NCBI GenBank assembly: GCA_032622095.1
Contig: CP136063.1
Coordinates: 219,375,982 to 219,439,981 of the forward strand
DNA from: Siphonodentalium dalli
Lineage: Eukaryota; Mollusca; Scaphopoda; Gadilida; Siphonodentaliidae
Reading direction: 5' to 3'
Length of the DNA stretch: 64,000 nucleotides
The position numbers and the translations under genes are program-made. Position 1 is the first letter of the stretch, and each line of letters starts with the position of its first letter. Positions 55,801 through 64,000 of the stretch are shown here, piece after piece. The notes below the pieces were generated by a model, which was given only the letters and a program-made list of their open reading frames with translations, was not told the DNA's origin and did no database searches.

Positions 55801-57042
55801 GCTATTACTCACATCAAGTTCGGTAAGTGGTTTTCTTTGTTCTTGGAAATCGAAAAACATGGGGAGATCTTGCCACAAATTACTTAATTACATATCTTAA
55901 TGTGGAATTTTATCAAAAATCATCAGACGAATTGCATTTATGACTGCATTTTCAATTTTCTTCCCCAAATATTAAGGTATTGTATGTTCTTAAAATAAGC
56001 TATATCACATATAGATGAACATGAACAATCTACAAGGACATCTTGATCATATTCCACAAACAAAACTTCCATACATCGATTTTTGGTAAAGATATCGCAG
56101 AAAATCTAACCCTACCCCCACCCTCGATGATTTCACAAGTCAGATTCCTTTGGTCGAAAACAACGGTCGCGCCATTTCGGATTGTCTAAGACGACATGCG
56201 AACGGTTTATTTATCAACAGCGTGTCTACTTTCAGAGTTTTCATGTGTCCAGTTGAAATTTTATTGAAAAAAAGAAGAGTTTTTGGACTGTTTTAAGAAT
56301 TTAAAGAGCGTTTGCTTATTGTACAAATATTAATCCTCATAACTAACCTTCTGGTGGACTGTGCGAGTTGAAATTAACAAACGTATCAAATATGGTGGTC
56401 TACTTTCAGAGTCTACTTGTTTCCAGTCTGATATTTTAGTAAAAGCAAATTGTTTGGACGGTTTTAAAAATTTAAAGAGCGTTTCCTGATTATACAAATA
56501 TTAACTAACACGATTAGCCTTTTCATGAATTGTGCAAGTTGAAATGCTCATATGTCAAGTATGACTCTGAAATATATTTTTGAGAATGGTGTCGGATAAG
56601 TCTCCGCTGGTACAGTACTACAGTTGCGAACAAAACTAACGTTTGACCCTATAAAGAGTTTGTAGATTTACTCAAATGTTCACTTGGTGGAACTTAATGG
56701 CTATCATATATGCATGGCTATTACATGTAATCTATCGTAACTACATGTGATTTTACAAAATTAACATGCACAGGCCACCAGATACAGTAGTTGATAAAAG
56801 TGTGGTTCACACCAATCATATACATCACAATCACGTGCTTCAGTGATAATGTCCACTATTATACACATGCAATGTTTATCAAGACTAAAGTTTATCAAGA
56901 TGTCGTTGTAAAATTGATTGATGGTGTTTTTTCATCAAGTGACAAAATTAATGTTTATTGCCAGGACGAAATACCGCATAATACGGAGTTGTGTGCTAAC
57001 AAATCTGGGAGTCATATTTATGTAAGTGTCAGTCAAAACTTT
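55801..57042. repeat. Repeat-derived DNA; short unrecognised frame at its end
   Basis: 56140-56270 and 56395-56480 repeat words of the F right flank (CTACTTTCAGAG, TTTCCAG or GTGTCCAG, TTGATATTTTAGT-like). The plus frame 56791-57045 (84 codons, QDVVVKLIDGVFSSSDKINV) is not recognised. Confidence 0.4.
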
Positions 57043-57044
57043 TA

Positions 57045-58220
57045 GGACATGGGAATATTTTTTTTATTTCGTGACCACGAAATAACTAATTCGTGGCCAC
57101 GAAATAACAAATTCGTGGCCATGAAATAAATAATTCGTGGCCACGAAACAACTAATTGTGATGTACGATCGTCAGTCCCGTTGTTGTAATGGAAGCGAAT
57201 AGAGATGATCTGGTTGTAATTGTCCACCATCTTGGCACGAGCCACGGCGATTTGAGATAAAGAGTGTTTTAGGGTGGCCCGTAAAACAAATTAAGTAATA
57301 ACCCCTTTCACCAACCCGATCCAAAGTTGCCGCCGTCCTGGGGTGGGTTACATAGGCACCCACGACATTCAGTATATCTTGTGGCCACGCTACAGCACCA
57401 ATTATACCACATCAAATAAGGGGTCGGGATATTGTATAGGTGTCAGATTTGAACCCATCTGGGGTGGCCATTTAGGATCGGGGATGATAAAAGCGGGTGA
57501 ACATTTAGTTTGTCTCAGGGGTCACCCTACAACACACTGTATTCGACCTAAAATGGGAGGGTGTGTGCATGGTACCACGTATGGTCCCCTTTGATCAGTT
57601 ATCATTTTCGCTCGAGTGGGCTGAAGGTGTGGAAATTTAGCTTGCTTTGTGAGCCACGGCACCCTTTATTTGATCTATATCGGTCAAGTGACCGAGAAAT
57701 AATGTGTACCCCATTTGACCCCTTCTGAGTGGCGACCTTTTTGGATCGGGGATGGTTGAAAGGGGTGAATATTTATAAGCTTGTATTGGGCCCACCCTAC
57801 AAAACCCCTTATTCGACTTAAATCGGCCAATATGCCGAGATAAATGGCATTCCCATTCGATCCCTTGGCCTTGTGGTAAAAACTAATGAATATTCAGTTT
57901 GTCTTGGAGCCACCTGACCCGTGTTTCCCCGTTCTTTCTGGACTAGTTTATATAGGACGCCCAAATACCCATAGAGCCCGGGTCCCACACAATAAGGGGT
58001 TTATAGTAGCTTCTCTGCGATCGTACACATTGTTTCTAAAACAGCATCAAGTTAGTGTAACCATACCGTAAAGGTATCTGGATATATGCAAAGGTCAATC
58101 AGTTATTTCGTGGCGTTATTTCGTGGCCACGAATTAGTATTTCGTTACCACGAATTAGTTATTTCTTGGCCACGAATGAGTTTTTCGTGGTCACGAAATA
58201 CAAAACAAATTCTCATGTCC
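57045..58220. mobile_element. 1.18-kb TIR element with CGTGGCCACG motifs
   Basis: The ends GGACATGGGAATATT and AATTCTCATGTCC are inverted and flanked by TA (57043-57044 and 58221-58222), as in Tc1/mariner-type insertions. Each terminus carries three or four copies of the palindromic word TTCGTGGCCACGAA or variants, giving inverted arms of about 100 bp. The interior has degenerate repeats (GGATCGGGGATG, CACCCTACAA) but no transposase frame, so it is non-autonomous. Confidence 0.75.
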
Positions 58221-58326
58221 TAAACCAGCCACCGTAACTTATGGATCATTCTGTTTTAGTATTAAATTTGGAGAAAACCGACCAGCATCAATGTAACAAC
58301 TACAACAATTCATCTATGCCAATGAT

Positions 58327-58563
58327 ATGTTTACTAGCCATATAGATGTGGATAGGGCGGTATTGTTTAAAAATGTTAAAGAATGTTATCATGTCCATTG
58401 CATTGCTAAATATTTCTGGGCTTATATAGATGGTTGTTCTATAATTCCTGGTCAGGTTTATTTAAATTGGGAGTTTAAATTATGTTTATCTGATGATAAA
58501 GAAAACACTTTCTCCGTCCACTCGATACCTCCCCCGGGATACATGTTTCACATACTAAAATAA
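58327..58563 (+). other. Unrecognised 78-codon frame
   Basis: The frame reads FKNVKECYHVHCIAKYFWAY and SIPPPGYMFHILK with a natural stop. Its composition looks protein-like, but I know no relative and see no clear splice sites. It may be a remnant. Confidence 0.2.
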
Positions 58564-58564
58564 T

Positions 58565-59800
58565 ATCTTAGTCAACACAACAAATCTCTCCCTCAAATAC
58601 TTTGCCACAAGAATAACAATAAATTGTCAGCATAAATAGGCAAAATTAGATAGTGTCTATAGTCAGATGGTATTGGTTATGTTCAAATTGTGACACAGAT
58701 ATGAAACTGTACATATTTGTGCCCCATGGGCCATTGATCGAGAAACTTAGTCTAGGAAATTACCAGGAATTCTCTTGAAATTGCAATTATAGCTTATAGG
58801 GTCGTAATTCGACGTTTGCGTTTCCGATACAGTTAATACCCAAATGTGAATCCTGCAAAAACACAGATTCTCTCAGTGCATGTGAGTTAATGACAACGAA
58901 CAACTGCCATCTATACCTGTGTATTTGCGACACTACATCCCGTTATGATCAACGATGTGGTTTTAAAAATGTCTAGTCAGTAGACAACAAGACAGACAAG
59001 ACAGTATCAAATAAAACAATGAAATAATATGTAATCACATCGTGAACAGTCTTGTTGTGGATATTTTCATTTGATTCAACAGGCTGCCAATTATCGAAAC
59101 TACGAAACCATTCGACACTTACTTTTGCCAATTACTGTATCTTGAGGCATAACTATATCATATATTGCAACTAATCAAATCACGAATAGTTTCAGTGGGT
59201 CAAACACGAATGTTAAACTTCATATATAGTTGCGCACGATTGCCAATAAGTGTTTATTACAATCAACGTTTGATCATAACACGAAATTCTCCATTGGGTT
59301 AAGTGTTAAATTTTGATCGCAACTGTAGCCAGCAAAAATCATCTGATCACATCCGTTCTTTTTTAAACTACGTCTGTGTTTCATACTTAGTGCTTTTTAT
59401 GAATATCAGTACGCGTATAGCATCATACGCAAAATGGCGCCATTTATCCAAAGTACTAGAATCTCCATAGGCCTCAGTGTTAAATTTTGATCACAACTGT
59501 AGCCAACAAGAATGAACAGATCACATCAAATTTTTCTAAAATACATGTAATTGTCATATCTAGTAGATTGGAGAAGTTTCTAATCGCACCGATCACCATA
59601 GACCAGATGGCACCATCTATCGTTTTCTGTAAATACGAAACGCTCTCTAAATGATGTTGACCCCGATTTAGGCCGACCCGCCAAAATTCAAGAATGGAAA
59701 CAAGTCAATCCTGAAAACACACATACTAGGCATACATAATCCGTTTTCAGATCGCTTTTAACAAACCAAAAATGCTAAATGACATAAGGAATCCGACTAG
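58565..59800. other. No gene recognised
   Basis: 59290-59560 contains two related segments (TTAAATTTTGATCGCAACTG at 59307 and TTAAATTTTGATCACAACTG at 59487), an old duplication of about 180 bp. 59690-59790 resembles the F right flank in reverse (GGAATCCGACTAGTT). Confidence 0.4.
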
Positions 59801-60330
59801 TTCTTTCTTTCCTCCTTATTTGACTTTCAAAGGGGCTTCGGTCAACCTGCCAGTGCAACACTCTGACTTGGTTTCTGTCATTCTGGTGTGCTAGGTTTGG
59901 TGCCCATCCACCCTGGACTAGTGTTACCTGGTAGACACCCACTTACCAATTTTGGTTACGCATATACAAAATATGTTTTAAGCCGTTTTGCATGCTTTTC
60001 TCCTTATTTGACTTCTTACATGACTTTCTAAATAGCCATTTTGGTCAACCTGTGATTGCATTACTCTGACTTGGTTTCTGTCATTCTACCTGATCAGTCA
60101 TTGGCAGTGTGTTACCTGATCAGTCACCAACTTACATATATATTAAAACAAACATTTCTGTCCCAGTATCTACACCAAGTCAAATGTCACCCGTGATTTC
60201 CTATAGGTATATACAACGCCATATCATTTACTATTATAGGTCATTTCGTACAGGAGTTACATGGGTCGACTGGTATTCTCTATACTACCGCCCAATATCT
60301 AGACCATTATATGCTGTGTTAGGTATTTAA
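59800..60330 (+). mobile_element. Family F unit, copy with a single unexpanded seed
   Basis: It has TCCTTATTTGACTTTC, GCAACACTCTGACTTGGTT, TTTTAAGCCGTTTTGC and GCATTACTCTGACTTGGTT, then CCAAGTCAAATGTCACCCGT. One seed unit (ACGCCATATCATTTACTATT, about 60187-60240) follows, and directly GGTCATTTCGTACAGGAGTT. It is the baseline state of the 31-copy array at 53660. Confidence 0.65.
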
Positions 60331-61230
60331 CCAAACCAGATATGGGAGAAAATCGGGACCAATTTTCAAGCTTGTTGTGAGTTGATGGATATCTCAATGT
60401 GTCCGATCGATACATGACAATTTCAATAAGAAATGAGAATTTGCATAATTAAATACCTGTATACAAATATTTAGGAATACCTCTGTGAAGTTGGGACGGA
60501 CGTTGGACATTCGTGGACATTCGCGACACGGTCTGTTTTCAATAAAATACCATAGACTCGCATTTGTTGACATTTAAAAAATCACCTTCCTGCTAAACAT
60601 ATTTCTATGTAAATAATCAAATTGTTGAATGTCCGCGAACGTCCAACGTCCGTCCAACTTCACAGAGTTATTCCCAAATATTTGATCACCCCCATTATCC
60701 CACAAACTGCAAGCATTCTGAAATGCCGATGGTTTTCATTCGTTATACATCAAGGTACGCTCATCGCACCCGAAACGAGCCCTATAATTGGGCCAGAAGC
60801 ATATATTGGAATGTCTGTTTGAATGTCTTTCGAAAGGTAAACAAATGGACGGTCGACGTTTCGCCGTGAGTGCAGAGGGCAGAGGCAAAACCAGCGGATC
60901 AATAACCTTGAAATTTCGGCAGGGAAATCCTATGGGGGCCTAGATTATTCCCACACAATAACGCTTCGACCGAAACAAAGCGGTTCTTCCTGTGCCCATG
61001 TGCGATTCGATTAAGCTGCAAATAAGCGGTTTTAAGATCGCCGTAAGTGTCGAATGTCCAACGTCCAACGTTCAATGACAAACCAACTTCACACCACGAA
61101 TGTCCACGAACGTCCATTCTAATCCAAGTGTGCGCCATTCTAGCGTGACAGATACATGTACTGGGGTCCGTGTACCCTGTTTATTCGAATTCTAGCGAGC
61201 CACCCCTCACCATTAATGGCTAAACCATTG
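60331..61230. repeat. Short inverted and repeated words, no gene
   Basis: GTTGGGACGGACGTTGGACA (60491) and its reverse-type partner AACGTCCAACGTCCGTCCAA (60638) bound about 180 bp, with AATATTTAGGAATA and TTCCCAAATATTTGA inside. A third related stretch (AATGTCCAACGTCCAACG) lies at 61056. Possibly a small TIR element. Confidence 0.5.
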
Positions 61231-61715
61231 GTAGATCATGCCATGAATTTCTACTCTGGCTAACGCCCATAGTGATCATATTCCACAGGTACAAAACCTG
61301 GGAACTTTTTGAAGTTTTGACAGGGAACCTTATAAAGTCGAAAATAATAAAACTGGGAATATATTTCTTAGTTATTACATGTTCCTTAACAATGTACTCC
61401 ACTGTAGGTCAAGGTCACAACTCGCAATTGCATGCATTGTCAGTGACTTTTGTGAGCCGATATCTCAATACACATTGAATTAATTACCCAGGAGAAAATC
61501 CATAATTGTAAGATACGCAAAGCAAAATCGTTCACAGTGTCATGAATTATGAAATTTCAAGTTGGGACCTTCACCTACAGTGAAGTACTTTTAAGGATAC
61601 ATTATTAATGGACAGGTAACAACTAAGAAATATATTCCCTAAGTTATTTTTTTTTTCGACCTTAAAAGGTTCCCTGTCAAAACATAAAGAAGTTCTCAGG
61701 TCTCTACGGAGTAAT
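61231..61715. repeat. Family H repeat, copy 2, with inverted partner
   Basis: The left part matches 46735-46985. It folds back on 61560-61715: GGGAATATATTTCTTAGTT pairs with AACTAAGAAATATATTCCC, TTTTGACAGGGAACCTT with AAGGTTCCCTGTCAAAA, and CTCCACTGTAGGTCAAGGTC with GGACCTTCACCTACAGTG. The outer right edge runs into the first unit of the 114-bp array. Confidence 0.7.
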
Positions 61716-62788
61716 ACATAAACACATGCAAAAACAACAGGTATACTTCATACTATAACCCAGTGTGTAGACTATTATTAATTAAACAAGTCAAAACATA
61801 AAGAAGTTCTCATGTCTCTACGGAGTAATACATAAACACATGCAAAAACAACAGGTATACTTCATACTATAACCCAGTGTGTAGACTATTATTAATTAAA
61901 CAAGTCAAAACATAAAGAAGTTCTCAGGTCTCTACGGAGTAATACATAAACACATGCAAAACCAACAGGTATACTTCATACTATAACCCAGTGTGTAGAC
62001 TATTATTAATTAAACAAGTCAAAACATAAAGAAGTTCTCAGGTCTCTACGGAGTAATACATAAACACATGCAAAAACAACAGGTATACTTCATACTATAA
62101 CCCAGTGTGTAGACTATTATTAATTAAACAAGTCAAAACATAAAGAAGTTCTCAGGTCTCTACGGAGTAATACATAAACACATGCAAAAACAACAGGTAT
62201 ACTTCATACTATAACCCAGTGTGTAGACTATTATTAATTAAACAAGTCAAAACATAAAGAAGTTCTCAGGTCTCTACGGAGTAATACATAAACACATGCA
62301 AAAACAACAGGTATACTTCATACTATAACCCAGTGTGTAGACTATTATTAATTAAACAAGTCAAAACATAAAGAAGTTCTCAGGTCTCTACGGAGTAATA
62401 TATAAACACATGCAAAAACAACAGGTATACTTCATACTATAACCCAGTGTGTAGACTATTATTAATTAAACAAGTCAAAACATAAAGAAGTTCTCAGGTC
62501 TCTACGGAGTAATACATAAACACATGCAAAAACAACAGGTATACTTCATACTATAACCCAGTGTGTAGACTATTATTAATTAAACAAGTCAAAACATAAA
62601 GAAGTTCTCAGGTCTCTACGGAGTAATACATAAACACATGCAAAAACAACAGGTATACTTCATACTATAACCCAGTGTGTAGACTATTATTAATTAAACA
62701 AGTCAAAACATAAAGAAGTTCTCAGGTCTCTACGGAGTAATATATAAACACATGCAAAAACAACAGGTATACTTCATACTATAACCCA
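61675..62788 (+). repeat. 114-bp tandem array, about 10 near-identical copies
   Basis: Unit starts occur at 61681 and every 114 bp to 62707 (AACATAAAGAAGTTCTCAGG ... CAGTGTGTAGACTATTATTA, ATTAAACAAGTCAA). Units differ at only a handful of positions, so the array is very young or homogenised. No frame of interest. Confidence 0.97.
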
Positions 62789-62860
62789 GGTATACTTCAT
62801 ACTATAACACAGGTATACTTCATACTATAACCCAGGTATACTTCATACTATAACCCAGTG
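62764..62860 (+). repeat. 23-bp tandem, 4 copies
   Basis: CAGGTATACTTCATACTATA with AC(C/A), taken from within the 114-bp unit and re-amplified at the end of that array. Confidence 0.9.
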
Positions 62861-62909
62861 TGTATACTATTATTTTGTTAGGTATTGAACCACCTCCACG
62901 GAAACCGAC

Positions 62910-63104
62910 ATGGCAACGAGCAACCGGCCTTATTTATTTGTCTGTTTGCTGTCTCTTTATATTTTATATGGTGTCAAACAAAACAAGCAATGCAATATCG
63001 ACGCCTACTGTTACCCCCGGACAACATATCATCGTGCAAATAGGTTAATATTGGACCTAAATATTTACGTAGGTTCATATTGGACTGACTTGATTATGAA
63101 ATAA
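62910..63104 (+). CDS. Possible small secreted or membrane protein, tentative
   Basis: An ATG with purines at -3 and +4 opens a 64-codon frame whose N-terminus is signal-like (RPYLFVCLLSLYILYG), followed by a short Cys-containing stretch. A GT (CAAATAG|GTTAAT, 63044) could act as a donor. The overlapping frame 62860-63048 also has a hydrophobic stretch (LIYLSVCCLFIFYMV) and would be a type II membrane start. The evidence does not choose between them. It is the only non-repeat island between two arrays; no family is recognised. Confidence 0.2.
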   Translation: MATSNRPYLFVCLLSLYILYGVKQNKQCNIDAYCYPRTTYHRANRLILDLNIYVGSYWTDLIMK

Positions 63105-63335
63105 GTCCACAGTGAGCTAAAAGCCGTTATTCCGTTGAATGGTGCATCGGCATTGAAACATATTATAAAGAGCGTGCATCTGGTAAGTCGTGTCAATGAA
63201 AAAAGGTAGATTAAATAATGGAAATAGTCCCATATTGGATTGTTTTAAAACCCCCCGTTTAGGTTCATATAGAGTATAATTCCGATTCAAATAATATGGA
63301 CTTATTTGTGTTCTTTTTTAAATAAGTTCAATATT
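63105..63335. other. No feature
   Basis: About 230 bp of non-repeat DNA without recognised content, apart from the words TAGGTTCATAT (63070 and 63260). Confidence 0.4.
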
Positions 63336-63795
63336 AGCTTATTTTCGGGAGAAGAGGCTGCCTCGGAACAACAACACCAACTACTATATGTTTAACCCTT
63401 ATTGTCAGGAGAAGAGGCTGCCTCGGAACAACACCACCAACTACTATATGTTTAACCCTTATTATCAGGAGAACATACTGCCTCGGAACAACAACACCAA
63501 CTATTATATGTTTAACCCTTATTATTAGGAGAACAGGCTGCCTCGGAACAACACCACCAACTACTATATGTTTAACCCTTATTATTAGGAGAACAGGCTG
63601 CATCGGAACAACACCAGCAACTACTATATGTTTAACCCTTATGGTCAGGATAACAGGCTGCCTCGGAACAACACCACCAACTACTATATGTTTAACCCTT
63701 ATTATTAGGAGAACAGGCTGCATCGGAACAACACCAGCAACTACTATATGTTAACCCTTATTATCAGGAGAACAGACTGCCTCGGAACAACACCT
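63336..63795 (-). repeat. 60-bp tandem array, about 7.5 copies
   Basis: The unit is GAGAACAGGCTGCCTCGGAA, CAACACCACCAACTACTATA, TGTTTAACCCTTATTATCAG. With 60 bp per unit, the minus strand stays open for 129 codons as a 20-residue repeat (RQPVLLIIRVKHIVVGGVVP). There is no non-repeat continuation, so coding is doubtful. Confidence 0.95.
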
Positions 63796-63939
63796 ACTGA
63801 TATATTAACTATAAAACTCAACAAGTTGTCCTACCTCTTGTGATTAGCCATTGGCTCAATGCGTTACGTGCAACGCCCACGACGCGTCACTGTGACGTTA
63901 CATAAGTTAATGGCCATAGAGGATACATTTAAATTAGGC

Positions 63940-64000
63940 CGTGGCTAAAGAACGGTATACCGCTCTTTAGTACCAAACGCTAAAGAGCGGTATACCGCGC
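63940..64000. repeat. Hairpin cut by the window end
   Basis: CTAAAGAACGGTATACCGCT and CTTTAG fold back at 63945-63971, and GCTAAAGAGCGGTATACCGC restarts at 63979. A palindromic element probably continues beyond the window. 63796-63939 shows nothing. Confidence 0.6.

Noticed and set aside
56791-58563. Frames at 56791-57045 and 58327-58563 as one gene split by the TIR element
   Set aside because: Removing the element leaves a stop directly at the junction (TTTTAA), so the two frames do not join.
60899-61138. Minus-strand frame with LNVGRWTFDTYGDLKTAYL, reminiscent of the T1 strand NVGG.RFET of Kv channels
   Set aside because: The match ends after about 15 residues. None of the later T1 landmarks (DRHP, YRTGKLH) follows, and the underlying DNA is the CAACGTCCAACG repeat also seen at 60491 and 60638.

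Overview
The window looks like AT-rich, intron-rich animal DNA dominated by transposable elements and tandem repeats. The only recognisable cellular gene is a Kv3/Shaw-type voltage-gated potassium channel split by introns on the minus strand. Dense miniature transposons, foldback palindromes and transposons with tandem-repeat cores would suit a marine invertebrate such as a lophotrochozoan (mollusc-like). That placement is a guess from style, because no marker gene fixes the taxon. I saw no rRNA, tRNA or bacterial-type operon.

Layout. 1-10.9 kb holds decayed repeats, a perfect 71-bp-arm palindrome (2361-2529), a TTAA-flanked element (family D) and a 38-bp tandem array. 10.9-12.2 kb has 30-bp and 29-bp arrays around a twin-hairpin element (family A). 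14-16 kb has D, A and B elements. 18.3-19.7 kb has a 40-bp array in a transposon-like unit (family F) and a TIR element (family G). 23.2-24.9 kb has a 45-bp array with codon-length units. 25.4-29.3 kb is bracketed by a 450-bp inverted duplication. 29.4-29.6 kb is a hAT-like MITE with an intact 8-bp target duplication. 29.9-39.4 kb is the potassium channel gene: a large 3' exon (S1 to C-terminus) and an upstream exon (end of the T1 domain), separated by an 8.1-kb intron. 39.5-64 kb is repeats: further A, B, C, D and G copies, several palindromes, a 1.18-kb TIR element, a 31-copy satellite, and 114-bp and 60-bp arrays.

The most interesting object is a compact, recently inserted LTR retrotransposon (31573-33738) in the channel intron. 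Its 558-bp LTRs differ at three positions, and it is flanked by TTAG. Between the LTRs there is room for only one protein, which has a basic N-terminus, a chromodomain and a duplicated C-terminal motif. It has no gag, protease, reverse transcriptase or integrase. It sits inside an older TTAA-flanked MITE, in the same sense as the channel gene.

At least four unrelated short families (A, B, D, G) are flanked by TTAA or near-TTAA, as expected of piggyBac-mobilised MITEs. One B copy has jumped into a G copy. Family F shows two different internal 'seeds' that stay single in some copies and have expanded to 16 or 31 units in others, so satellites here appear to start inside a transposon.
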